Shown here piece after piece: positions 49,912 through 59,255 of a stretch of 64,000 bases of DNA (the first letter of the stretch is position 1; each line of letters starts with the position of its first letter). The DNA comes from Intrasporangiaceae bacterium (lineage in GTDB: Bacteria > Actinomycetota > Actinomycetes > Actinomycetales > Dermatophilaceae). The stretch spans positions 1 to 64,000 of the forward strand of contig JAJPIW010000034.1 of assembly GCA_021324575.1 (NCBI GenBank). The letters are read 5' to 3'. The notes below the pieces were generated by a model. That model ran no database searches. It worked only from the letters and a program-made list of their open reading frames with translations, and was not told where the DNA came from. A program made the translations under genes and the position numbers.

Positions 49912-50813
49912 GCGTGGTCGTCGTCGGCGGTGCCCTCATGGACCTGCTCGCCCACAGCCGCCAACCGCTCGTGCCGCGGACGAGCAACCCGGCCCGTCTG
50001 CACACGACCCCTGGTGGCGTGGGCCGCAACATCGCCGAGAACCTCGCCCGGCTCGGGACGCCCGTCGCGCTCGTCGCCGTCGTCGGGCCGGACGCCTTCG
50101 GGGACCGGATCCTCGTGGAGTCCGAGGCGGCCGGCGTCGACGTCCGTGAGGTGGTCACGACGCCGGAGCCGACCGGTACCTACCTGGCGGTCCTCGAGCC
50201 CGACGGCGAGATGTCCGTCGCTCTCTCCGACCTCGCCGCGACCGAGGGGCTCACCCCGGACCGGCTCCGGGCCGCCGAGCCCGCCATCGCGGCCGCCGAC
50301 CTGCTCGTCATCGACGGCAACATTCCGGCGCCCGCGGTGGGCTGGCTGCTCGACGTCGCCGCGGCACACGGCATACGGGTCGTCATCGACCCCGTCTCGG
50401 TCGCCAAGGCGACCCGGCTCGCCGACGCCCTCGCGCCGGAACGGCCGGTCTTCGCCATCACCCCGAACGCCGACGAGCTCACCGCCCTCGGAGGCACCGC
50501 CGAGCTGTTCGCCCGCGGGGTGGAGGCGGTCTGGGTCCGACGGGGCCCGGCTGGGTCGACCCTGTATGCCGCCCGCTCGCCGGCCGTCGAGCTCCCGGCG
50601 CCGCCCACCGGGGTCGTCGACGTGACCGGTGCCGGGGATGCCGCCACCGCGGGCTTCGTCCACGCCCTTCTCGCCGGGTCCGACCTTGTCGCGGCGGCAC
50701 GGTTCGGCCAGGGAGCGGCAGCCCTCACCTGTGCCAGTCCCGCGACGGTCCGGTCCGACCTCACCGCGCACCTCGTCCGCGAACACCTCGACCGCTGGGA
50801 GTCCACATCATGA
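49908..50813 (+). CDS. psuK: Pseudouridine kinase (PfkB family)
   Basis: 301 residues. Ribokinase/PfkB fold: N-terminal VVVGGALMDLLAHS, sugar-binding TTPGGVGRNIAENLARLG, and the catalytic C-terminal motif VDVTGAGDAATAGFVHALL with the base Asp. Assigned to pseudouridine because it overlaps psuG by four bases; the two together phosphorylate pseudouridine and split it to uracil and ribose 5-phosphate. The family alone would not fix the substrate. Confidence 0.88.
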   Translation: MSVVVVGGALMDLLAHSRQPLVPRTSNPARLHTTPGGVGRNIAENLARLGTPVALVAVVGPDAFGDRILVESEAAGVDVREVVTTPEPTGTYLAVLEPDGEMSVALSDLAATEGLTPDRLRAAEPAIAAADLLVIDGNIPAPAVGWLLDVAAAHGIRVVIDPVSVAKATRLADALAPERPVFAITPNADELTALGGTAELFARGVEAVWVRRGPAGSTLYAARSPAVELPAPPTGVVDVTGAGDAATAGFVHALLAGSDLVAAARFGQGAAALTCASPATVRSDLTAHLVREHLDRWESTS

Positions 50814-51733
50814 CGATCCACCCCGCCCTGCACGTCCTGCCGGAGGTCCGCGAGGCGCTCGAGGCCGGCCGGCCCGTCGTGGCGCTGGAGTCGACGATCA
50901 TCAGCCATGGCATGCCCTACCCCCAGAACGTCGCGATGGCCACCGAGGTCGAGCAGATCGTCCGTGACGGCGGGGCGGTCCCGGCGACCATCGCCGTCCT
51001 CGGCGGCGCGCCGCACATCGGTCTCGGGCGGCACAACCTCGAGCTCCTCGCGAGCGACCCCACGGTCGCCAAGGTGAGCATCCGCGACCTGCCGCACGTG
51101 ATCGCCACCCGGGGGCACGGGGCCACGACGGTCGCGTCGACGATGCGGCTCGCCGCGCTCGCCGGCATCCGGGTCTTCGTCACCGGCGGGCTCGGGGGAG
51201 TGCACCAGGGCGCCCAGGACTCGATGGACGTCAGCGCCGACCTCACCGAGCTGTCCCTCACTGACGTCGCCGTCGTCAGCGCCGGGGTGAAGTCCATCCT
51301 CGACATCGGTCGGACCCTGGAAGTGTTGGAGACACTGGGAGTTCCCGTCGTCGGCTACGGCACCGACGAGTTCCCGTCGTTCTTCTCCCGGTCCAGCGGG
51401 TATGCCGCGCCGATGCGGGTCGATGACGTCGGGACGCTCGCCGAGATGATGCGGGTCAAGTGGTCGCTCGGCCTGCACGGCGGCATCTCGATCGCCAACC
51501 CGGTCCCGGCCGAGGAGGAGATCCCCGCCGACCGGATGACCACGGTCATCGACGCAGCCCTGCGGGAGAGCGAGGCGCACGGCATACGAGGCAAGGACAT
51601 CACCCCCTACCTCCTCGGCCGGCTCGTCGAGCTCTCCGGCGGGGCGAGCCTGAAGACCAACATCGCCCTCGTCCGCAGCAACGCCCGCCTCGGTGCCGCC
51701 CTCGCCGTCGCGTATGCCGCCCTGCCGGACTGA
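50810..51733 (+). CDS. psuG: Pseudouridine-5'-phosphate glycosidase
   Basis: 307 residues, usual length. VVALESTIISHGMPYPQN at the start, GLGRHNLELLA, KVSIRDLPHVIATRGHGATTVASTM with the active-site lysine region, GGLGGVHQG, and GVKSILDIGRTLEVLETLGVPVVGYGTDEFPSFFSR are all strongly conserved in the family. Cleaves the C-C glycosidic bond of pseudouridine 5'-phosphate. Coupled by ATGA to the kinase gene. Confidence 0.96.
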   Translation: MTIHPALHVLPEVREALEAGRPVVALESTIISHGMPYPQNVAMATEVEQIVRDGGAVPATIAVLGGAPHIGLGRHNLELLASDPTVAKVSIRDLPHVIATRGHGATTVASTMRLAALAGIRVFVTGGLGGVHQGAQDSMDVSADLTELSLTDVAVVSAGVKSILDIGRTLEVLETLGVPVVGYGTDEFPSFFSRSSGYAAPMRVDDVGTLAEMMRVKWSLGLHGGISIANPVPAEEEIPADRMTTVIDAALRESEAHGIRGKDITPYLLGRLVELSGGASLKTNIALVRSNARLGAALAVAYAALPD

Positions 51734-51817
51734 GGAGGGTCGGCCGCCCGACTCCCTACGCGGGCGCGAGGCGCACTGCAGCAGATCCGCGCGAACCGGC
51801 GTTTCAGAGGTGTGACA

Positions 51818-52318
51818 GTGAGCGAGGGGATGACCTTCGAGGACCTCGTGGCGGCGCGGGGCCCGGCTCTCATGCGGCTGGCGGTCATGCTCACCGGCAA
51901 CGTCCCGGACGCCGAGGACCTGCTCCAGGACACCGTCGCCAAGGCACACCGGCACGCCGAACGGATCGCCGCGATGGACGCGCCAGCCGCCTACCTGCGG
52001 CGGGTCATGGTCAACGAGCACGCCAACACCGGCCGGGCCAAGCGGCGTCGACCGATCCTCGTCCCGCTGGGTCAGCACGACCGACCGTCCGACCCGGCCA
52101 CCGAGACCGGCCCGGACGAGGAGACCTGGCGGGCCCTGTCCGGGCTACCCGCCCGCCAGCGCGCCGTCCTCGTGCTCCGGTACTACGAGGGCCTCACCGA
52201 CCGCGAGATCGCCGACCTCTTCGGGACCGCCGAGAGCACAGTGCGCTCCAACGCCTCTCGTGGCCTGGAGCAGCTGCGCGCCCACCTGACCCGCCGACCG
52301 CAGGAGGAGGACCGATGA
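51818..52318 (+). CDS. SigE-family ECF RNA polymerase sigma factor
   Basis: 166 residues. Sigma region 2 appears as EDLVAARGPALMRLAVMLTGNVPDAEDLLQDTVAKAHRHAERI, and region 4 as LPARQRAVLVLRYYEGLTDREIADLFGTAESTVRSNASRGLEQLR, giving the helix-turn-helix that reads -35 elements. This length and spacing match the actinobacterial SigE-like sub-family. GTG 51818 has AGAGG seven bases upstream; GTG 51812 and ATG 51830 are alternatives. It overlaps the membrane-protein gene that follows, likely its regulator. Confidence 0.92.
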   Translation: MSEGMTFEDLVAARGPALMRLAVMLTGNVPDAEDLLQDTVAKAHRHAERIAAMDAPAAYLRRVMVNEHANTGRAKRRRPILVPLGQHDRPSDPATETGPDEETWRALSGLPARQRAVLVLRYYEGLTDREIADLFGTAESTVRSNASRGLEQLRAHLTRRPQEEDR

Positions 52319-53391
52319 ACCCCACCCAGCCGCTCACCGACGCCGAGATCGAGGCGCGGCTCGTCCAGTCCTTCGCCGCTCACGAGCCGCTCGTCGACGC
52401 CGACCGCGCCACCGAGCTCATGCGCACGGCATACGCCACCCCGCGCACAGCGGGCTCTCACGTCCGATGGGCCGCTGCCGCCGCTGCTGTCGCCATCCTC
52501 GCCGGCGGTGCGTATGCCGTGCGCTCGGCGACCGTCGACGACTCACCCGGCCGCGGCGCCGGTGCCCCGACGTCGGTCCCGTCCTCGACCTCGCCGTCGG
52601 CAGGCCCACATGCGGACCCCGGGACCCGCCCAGAGGCGGAGGCCGCGGTCGCCCGCAGCTGGTCCGTCGTGCCCCTCCTGCCGGGGGCGCAGCGCGCGGC
52701 GACGGCGCCCGACCCGAGCCTGGCCGAGCAGACTCTCTTCATCGGAGGCAACGCGGCTCACGAGGTGCGCTGGTGGGTGGCGCCGGGGACCGTGGCCGCA
52801 GCCCTGGCCGAGCTTCGGGCCCACCCGCCGGCCGGGTTCAACCCGCTGGCCGGCGGCGGCGACGTCATCGATGTCCACATGCGCAAGCTCGGCGAGGAGG
52901 TGACGTGGGACGCAGATCCCTCGGGAGGAGTCGGCCAGGCGACGGTGGACATCAGCGTTGTCACGCACGGAGCGGGCGTCGCCGTTCGGGTGGACTCGCT
53001 GGCCAAGTACCGGCCAGCACGGCCGGCCGACCTCTGGATCGACCCGGCGACGGTCACCGGCGCCCACGTCGAGTTCGTCTCCCATGGAGCAACAGGGGGC
53101 CAGACCAGCCGCAGCGCCGAGCTCAACGCCCAACAGGCCCGGGCCGTCGTGGACCTGGTCAACGCCCAGCCGACCTCGTTCGACATGGGCGACCACAGCT
53201 GCCCCATCTCCGTCGGCCCGGCCCGCGACGAGGTCACGCTGCGCACCCGCACGAAACCGGTGGTGGTCACGGTGGGACTGGCGTGCCCTGGCGGGGTTCG
53301 CGTGGGTCTGAACACCCCAACGTCATGGGTCAACCTCACCGGCCAGGCCGACGTCGATGCCGCCCTGCGACGCGCAGGGAGAGGTGACTGA
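52315..53391 (+). CDS. Single-pass membrane protein, probable partner or anti-sigma of the SigE-type factor
   Basis: 358 residues. A cytoplasmic N-terminus of about 50 residues (LTDAEIEARLVQSFAAHEPLVDADRATELMR), one membrane helix (WAAAAAAVAILAGGAYAV), then a Ser/Pro linker and an external domain of about 250 residues with one Cys pair (DHSCPIS, LACPGG). The layout and the ATGA overlap with the sigma gene fit a membrane-bound sigma regulator, but no ZAS zinc motif is present, so the anti-sigma role is inferred from position only. Confidence 0.7.
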   Translation: MNPTQPLTDAEIEARLVQSFAAHEPLVDADRATELMRTAYATPRTAGSHVRWAAAAAAVAILAGGAYAVRSATVDDSPGRGAGAPTSVPSSTSPSAGPHADPGTRPEAEAAVARSWSVVPLLPGAQRAATAPDPSLAEQTLFIGGNAAHEVRWWVAPGTVAAALAELRAHPPAGFNPLAGGGDVIDVHMRKLGEEVTWDADPSGGVGQATVDISVVTHGAGVAVRVDSLAKYRPARPADLWIDPATVTGAHVEFVSHGATGGQTSRSAELNAQQARAVVDLVNAQPTSFDMGDHSCPISVGPARDEVTLRTRTKPVVVTVGLACPGGVRVGLNTPTSWVNLTGQADVDAALRRAGRGD

Positions 53392-53445
53392 CCGGCATAC
53401 GGACCGGTAGGTGGGTCGGTCAGCGGAATGGCACGGCGCGGCGGC

Positions 53446-54789
<1,344 letters not shown>

Positions 54790-54794
54790 CCGAT

Positions 54795-55379
54795 ATGGCG
54801 ACGACGGGTCCCGGGGGAGGGCGGCGCACGAGCGCGCGCTCGTCCTCGGCGACCCGTCCGACCTCGCGGTCGCAGGCGCGGTCCGGAGCGCCTCGCGCCG
54901 CCGCCGCCACCTCGGCCGGCGGGTCCAAGGCCAGGCCGACGGCCCAGCGGACAGTCGCGGGTCGGCCGGGAGGTCCCGGTGCCGCGACGAACGGCTGGCG
55001 GTCGCGACGGCTGCTCGCCCTCGGTACCGTGCTCGTCGTGCTGGCGACGCTGCTCGCCCCGACCCTCCACGCCTACCTGGCCCAGCGCAGCCAGATCAAC
55101 GCCCTGCGAGCGACCGTCGCCCAGCAGGAGAAGGACGTCGCCCGGCTGACCACCGCCCAGGCGCAGTGGACCGATGACGCCTACGTCATGCAGCAGGCGC
55201 GAGAGCGGCTGAAGTTCGTCAAGGTCGGCGAGAAGTCCTACACGGTGATCGACGCCGACCCGAGCGCACCCATCGACTCCTCGCTGGCGACTGCTCCGGC
55301 CTCGAGCAACGACCACCCCTGGTACGGCCGGCTCTGGGAGTCGATGCGGGTGGCCGATGCCCCGGCCGCCAAGCCGTGA
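54795..55379 (+). CDS. FtsB/DivIC-family septum formation initiator protein
   Basis: 194 residues. A long basic, Ala/Ser/Thr-rich cytoplasmic N-terminus (about residues 1-70), one membrane helix (LLALGTVLVVLATLLAPTLHAYL), then a short coiled coil (RSQINALRATVAQQEKDVARL) and the conserved VMQQARERLKFVKVGEKSY. Bitopic division proteins of this type bridge FtsL and FtsQ in the divisome. The extended N-terminus is typical of actinobacteria. Position after eno supports the assignment. Confidence 0.9.
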   Translation: MATTGPGGGRRTSARSSSATRPTSRSQARSGAPRAAAATSAGGSKARPTAQRTVAGRPGGPGAATNGWRSRRLLALGTVLVVLATLLAPTLHAYLAQRSQINALRATVAQQEKDVARLTTAQAQWTDDAYVMQQARERLKFVKVGEKSYTVIDADPSAPIDSSLATAPASSNDHPWYGRLWESMRVADAPAAKP

Positions 55380-55927
55380 GCCCACGCGCGTCCTGGCCGG
55401 CCCCGACTGCTGACGACCTCGCCGCGGCCGAACGACAGCTCGGCCGTGCCGTCCGGGGCGTCGCGGGCGTGGGCCACCGGTGCCCGTGTGGTGACCCCGA
55501 CGTCCTGGTGACCGAGCCGCGGCTGCCCGACGGCACCCCGTTCCCGACGACCTTCTACGCCACCTGCCCTCGGCTCACCGGTGCGGTCAGCACCCTGGAG
55601 TCAGCGGGCGTCATGCGCGAGATGACCGAGCGGCTGGCCTCCGACCCCGAGCTGCGGGCCTCGTATGCCGCGGCGCACGACGACTACCTGACCCACCGCT
55701 CCGCGTTGGGCCAGGTCCCCGAGATCGCCGGCATCTCGGCCGGAGGTATGCCGGACCGGGTCAAGTGCCTGCACGTCCTGGTCGCCCACTCGCTCGCGGT
55801 CGGGCCCGGCGTCAACCCGCTGGGGGACGAGGCGCTCGCGATGCTCGGCGACTGGTGGGACCAGAACCCTTGCCACGCAAGCGAATCCGAAACTCCCACC
55901 GACGACGAAGGAGTGGCTGAGCAATGA
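55376..55927 (+). CDS. DUF501 domain-containing protein
   Basis: 183 residues. AERQLGRAVRGVAGVGHRCPCGDPDVLVTEPRL, ATCPRLTGAVSTLES and RVKCLHVLVAHSLAVGPGVNPLGDE are family hallmarks, with conserved cysteines (CPC, CP, KC) and a His that could bind metal. Function unknown. The gene is almost always found between ftsB-like and ppx genes in actinobacteria, as here, with four-base overlaps on both sides (GTGA, ATGA). Confidence 0.92.
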   Translation: MSPRASWPAPTADDLAAAERQLGRAVRGVAGVGHRCPCGDPDVLVTEPRLPDGTPFPTTFYATCPRLTGAVSTLESAGVMREMTERLASDPELRASYAAAHDDYLTHRSALGQVPEIAGISAGGMPDRVKCLHVLVAHSLAVGPGVNPLGDEALAMLGDWWDQNPCHASESETPTDDEGVAEQ

Positions 55928-56874
55928 CCCGGGTGGGCGCCATCGACTGTGGGACCAACTCCATCCGGCTGCTCGTGGCCGACATCGACCCGGTCACCGG
56001 TGCGAGCACCGACGTCCATCGCCAGATGGAGGTCGTCCGGCTCGGGCACGGCGTCGACCGCACCGGCAGGCTCGACCCCGCCGCCATCGCCCGCACGCTC
56101 GCCAGGTCCAGCGACTACCACGCCACCTGTCGGCGCCTCGGCGCAGAGCGCGTGCGCTTCGTGGCGACCTCGGCCTCGCGGGACGCGGAGAACGCCGCTG
56201 AGTTCGTCGACGGCGTGCGGGCCATCTTCACCGACTACGCCATCGAGCCCGAGGTGGTGTCCGGTGCCGAAGAGGCGGCCCTGTCGTTCCGTGGGGCGAC
56301 AGTTGACGTGACGGCGGCCGGCTTCCCCGGCCCCTATCTGGTCGTCGACCTCGGCGGCGGATCCACCGAGTTCGTGCGCGGCACGACGGTGGTCGAGGCC
56401 GCCCGGTCGGTCGACATCGGCTGCGTCCGGATGACCGAGCGCCATCTGGTCAGCGACCCGCCGACGGCGGCCGAGGTCGCCGCGGCGACGGCCGACATCG
56501 ATGCCGCCATCGCCGCCGCGGAGGAGGAGGTGGGCTTCTCCGGCATACGCACCCTCGTCGGGCTGGCGGGCAGCATCACGACCGTGACGGCGTACGCCCT
56601 CGGGCTCACGGCATACGACCCCGAGCGGATCCACCTGAGCAACCTGACCGCGGGCGAGATCGTCGAGAGCACGACTGCGCTGCTTGCCGCCACCCGGGCC
56701 GAACGGTCCGCGATCGGCTTCATGCACCCGGGGCGGGTCGACGTCATCGGTGCGGGCGCCCTTGTCTGGCAACGGATCGTGGCCCGAGTGAGCGAGGTCT
56801 CCGCGCTCGAGGCGATCGTCACCTCCGAGCACGACATCCTCGACGGGATCGCGCTCAGCCTGGTGCGGCCCTGA
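55924..56874 (+). CDS. Ppx/GppA phosphatase family protein (exopolyphosphatase)
   Basis: 316 residues. ASKHA ATPase fold: AIDCGTNSIRLLVADID (phosphate loop 1), FVATSASRDAENAAEFVDGV, EVVSGAEEAALSF, VVDLGGGSTEFV (phosphate loop 2) and LVGLAGSITTVTAYALGL. It hydrolyses polyphosphate and possibly pppGpp. At about 316 residues it is the short, two-domain version common in actinobacteria. Last gene of the eno operon. Confidence 0.93.
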   Translation: MTRVGAIDCGTNSIRLLVADIDPVTGASTDVHRQMEVVRLGHGVDRTGRLDPAAIARTLARSSDYHATCRRLGAERVRFVATSASRDAENAAEFVDGVRAIFTDYAIEPEVVSGAEEAALSFRGATVDVTAAGFPGPYLVVDLGGGSTEFVRGTTVVEAARSVDIGCVRMTERHLVSDPPTAAEVAAATADIDAAIAAAEEEVGFSGIRTLVGLAGSITTVTAYALGLTAYDPERIHLSNLTAGEIVESTTALLAATRAERSAIGFMHPGRVDVIGAGALVWQRIVARVSEVSALEAIVTSEHDILDGIALSLVRP

Positions 56875-56933
56875 CCGAGGCTGGCCTCCACGCCTTCGTC
56901 GTCCAGCAGTCAGTCGGCCGGTTCGAGCGCTCT

Positions 56934-56962
56934 ACGCGTGAGTCATGGCATGACTCACGCGT
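56934..56962. terminator. 29-base near-perfect palindrome (14-bp arms)
   Basis: Arms 56934-56947 (acgcgtgagtcatg) and 56949-56962 (catgactcacgcgt) around a single G. It lies between ppx (+) and the TetR gene (-), which converge, so a bidirectional terminator is likely. No T-run follows, and its length and symmetry would equally suit a dimeric repressor's operator. Confidence 0.55.
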
Positions 56963-57035
56963 ACATGACTCGACACTGCGTGGGCGCTGGGATCCGCGGC
57001 CACGACGACCGCGTCGGTTCGACCCGCCCGGGGGC

Positions 57036-57707
57036 TCAGCGCGGGACGATGAAACCGCGTAGGCCGCCCCAGATGACCGCCGCGACGATCTCGGCCGCTT
57101 CGTCGATCGTCGTCTCGGGGTGCCGCAGCCGCCAGCCGACGAGCCGGTCCTCGATGCCGACCACGATCTCGGCGATGGCCTCGACCTCCGCGATCGGCCG
57201 CTCCCTGAGGGCGGCGGCGCGGCGCAGGATGCCGACCGAGGCGCTGACCTGGTCGGCGCGCATCCTGTCCACGGCCGAGGCACCCGTCGTCGATGCGGCG
57301 CTCAGGTCACGGATCAGCCGGAACGACACCTCGTTGTCGGCGACGTACTCCAGGAACGCCCGAGCACTCTCCCGGAGGTAGTCCTTGATCGTGGCCCCAG
57401 GTCGCTCGACCTGCCAGGCAGCCATGGTGACCCGCCGGACGTCGTCACTCGCCGTGGCGACGCACGCCGCGAGCAGTCCCTCCTTGGAGCCGAAGTGGTC
57501 GTAGATGACCGGTTTGGTGATGCCGGCACGGTCGGCGACCTCGTCCATGGTGGTGTCGACGAAGCCCCGGGTCGTGAAGACCTCGGCGGCGATCTTGAGG
57601 AGCTGCCGCTCCCGGGCGGCCCGGGTCATGCGCGGTGGGCGCGGAGTTCCGGGGGCCGGACCGCGGCGAGCCGGCCGCCGTGGGGGCCCGGCTGCTGCCG
57701 ACGTCAT
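57036..57707 (-). CDS. TetR/AcrR family transcriptional regulator
   Basis: 223 residues. After a 30-residue Pro/Arg-rich N-terminus comes the HTH domain RQLLKIAAEVFTTRGFVDTTMDEVADRAGITKPVIYDHFGSKEGLLAA, then an all-helical ligand domain. WGGLRGFIVPR closes the protein. AGAGAGG lies before the ATG. No adjacent same-strand gene shows what it controls; the upstream neighbour is a tRNA gene. Confidence 0.93.
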   Translation of the reverse strand: MTSAAAGPPRRPARRGPAPGTPRPPRMTRAARERQLLKIAAEVFTTRGFVDTTMDEVADRAGITKPVIYDHFGSKEGLLAACVATASDDVRRVTMAAWQVERPGATIKDYLRESARAFLEYVADNEVSFRLIRDLSAASTTGASAVDRMRADQVSASVGILRRAAALRERPIAEVEAIAEIVVGIEDRLVGWRLRHPETTIDEAAEIVAAVIWGGLRGFIVPR

Positions 57708-57858
57708 GGCTCGCCTCTCTTCCGTCGCGCGGAGGGGAGGGCCGCTCGACGGCTCTTCATTCTAGTCCGCGTAGGTGCTGGTCAAGAGGGTGTCGGCGAG
57801 CTTGTCCTGGCCGTCGTGCGTCCTCACACCGCCGCGGTCGCGGCATACGTCGAACGTG

Positions 57859-57932
57859 TGCCCCCGACGGGGATCGAACCCGCACTGCGGCGATTTTAAG
57901 TCGCCTGCCTCTGCCGGTTGGGCTACGGGGGC
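57859..57932 (-). tRNA. tRNA with anticodon UAA (Leu codon UUA), class-I shape
   Basis: The cloverleaf folds on the minus strand: acceptor GCCCCCG/CGGGGGC, then TA, D arm GCC...GGC, anticodon stem GGCGA/TCGCC with loop CTTAAAA (anticodon TAA), a short 5-base variable loop GCAGT, T arm GCGGG-TTCGATC-CCCGT, and discriminator A73. CCA is not encoded. The anticodon assigns leucine, but bacterial tRNA-Leu normally has a long variable arm, so the charging identity is uncertain. Confidence 0.85.
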
Positions 57933-58079
57933 GGTGCCACGATAGCCGCGGCGATGCGGCATACGGCACGACCGGCGGGCCTGTGGACGACGGAACTTTT
58001 CGGCGGTCCCGAACGCCTAGTCTGATGACGACCGTTACCCGTGGTGGGTGCCGGCCCCTCGGTGACCTTGGAGGTCCAG

Positions 58080-58916
58080 ATGTCCAGCAACCCGGTGTTC
58101 AACCGGATCGATCGTGATGCCCGGCAGGGGTATGCCGGCTTCGAGCCGGCCCGCCAGGCGGCGCCGGGAGCGTATGCCGGACAGGAGGCGATGAGCGCCC
58201 AGCAGCTCCAGGACCTGTACTCGCAGCCGTCGGCGGGCCCGGTCCAGACCGGTCGGGTGACCATGGACGACGTCATCATGAAGACGCTCAGCCTGTTCGC
58301 GCTCGTCGTGGTGTTCGGCGCGGGCGGCTGGTTCCTCGCCAAGTCGCGCCCCGATCTTGGGCTGGTCCTCCTGCTCGGTGGGATCGTCCTGACGTTGGGT
58401 CTCGGCTTCGCCATCTCCTTGAAGAAGTCGATCAGCGTCCCGCTCATCGTCCTGTATGCCGCGGTCGAGGGTGTCTTCGTCGGAGCCGTCAGCCGGTTCT
58501 ACGAGAACGCCTATGACGGCATCGTCGGGCAGGCGATCCTGGCGACCCTGGCGACCTTCGCCGGCATGTTCCTCGCCTACAAGTTCGGCCTGATCAAGGT
58601 CACCGACAAGTTCCGTCGGGTCGTGTCGATGATGATCTTCGGCTACGCGATCTTCGCCATCGTCAACCTGGGCTACGCGCTCATCGCCCACCAGCAGTTC
58701 GGGTTCGGCGGGTCCGGCGTCCTGGGGATCGGTATCTCGCTCTTCGCGACCGGCCTGGCCGCGGTCACCCTCGCGCTCGACTTCGACTCGATCGACCGGG
58801 CCATCGCCAGCGGGGCTCCCGAGAAGTACTCGTGGCTGCTCGCCCACGGCCTCATCGTCACCGTCGTCTGGCTGTACCTGGAGATGCTGCGTCTCCTGGG
58901 CCGGATGCGCAACTGA
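58080..58916 (+). CDS. Bax inhibitor-1/YccA-family membrane protein
   Basis: 278 residues. A 70-residue polar N-terminus is followed by seven hydrophobic segments (TLSLFALVVVFGAGGWFLA onward) in the YccA-like pattern of actinobacteria. It ends LIVTVVWLYLEMLRLLGRMRN, a conserved C-terminal helix of the family. These proteins are linked to membrane stress and calcium leak; the role here is not known. ATG 58080 has GGAGG five bases upstream; a longer frame to 58041 does not. Confidence 0.9.
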   Translation: MSSNPVFNRIDRDARQGYAGFEPARQAAPGAYAGQEAMSAQQLQDLYSQPSAGPVQTGRVTMDDVIMKTLSLFALVVVFGAGGWFLAKSRPDLGLVLLLGGIVLTLGLGFAISLKKSISVPLIVLYAAVEGVFVGAVSRFYENAYDGIVGQAILATLATFAGMFLAYKFGLIKVTDKFRRVVSMMIFGYAIFAIVNLGYALIAHQQFGFGGSGVLGIGISLFATGLAAVTLALDFDSIDRAIASGAPEKYSWLLAHGLIVTVVWLYLEMLRLLGRMRN

Positions 58917-58918
58917 CC

Positions 58919-59197
58919 GTGCCCCCGTCGCCGGTGCCGCCCGCGGTGGCCGACGAGCTCTCACGCCTGGTCCGCCGGTGGCAGCAGCTGCCGGTGGGCC
59001 AGGCGTCTGTCCGTATGCCGCGCGTCGTCACCGTGGTGGGTGGGCTCGCCGCCTTGTCCGGGGCCACGTCCGCTCCGCCCGACCTCGGGCCGGCGGTGGT
59101 GATGGACCAGCTGGTCGTCACGGCATACGACGCCTGCTCCGAAGGCCGTGCCGACGACGCCCTGGCCCTGCTCACCACCCTGCGCCGCGACCTCTGA
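58919..59197 (+). CDS. Small conserved-looking hypothetical protein
   Basis: 92 residues from GTG 58919, two bases after the YccA-like stop, so it is probably co-transcribed. The sequence VADELSRLVRRWQQLPVGQA, then VVMDQLVVTAYDACSEGRADDALALLTTLRRDL at the end, is helical and soluble, without signal peptide or cysteine motif. No domain recognised. Its regular codon use and its position before a terminator support a real gene. Confidence 0.65.
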   Translation: MPPSPVPPAVADELSRLVRRWQQLPVGQASVRMPRVVTVVGGLAALSGATSAPPDLGPAVVMDQLVVTAYDACSEGRADDALALLTTLRRDL

Positions 59198-59199
59198 CC

Positions 59200-59254
59200 C
59201 GACAAGGTCCTCCCAAAGGGGCTGCGGGGAGCTCGCTCCGGAGCGACCTTGTCG
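59200..59254. terminator. Inverted repeat between convergent genes
   Basis: Ten-base arms cgacaaggtc (59200-59209) and gaccttgtcg (59245-59254) enclose 35 bases that include the palindrome gctccggagc (59235-59244). It lies between the small hypothetical gene (+) and thiolase (-) and is a likely bidirectional terminator. Confidence 0.55.
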
Positions 59255-59255
59255 T

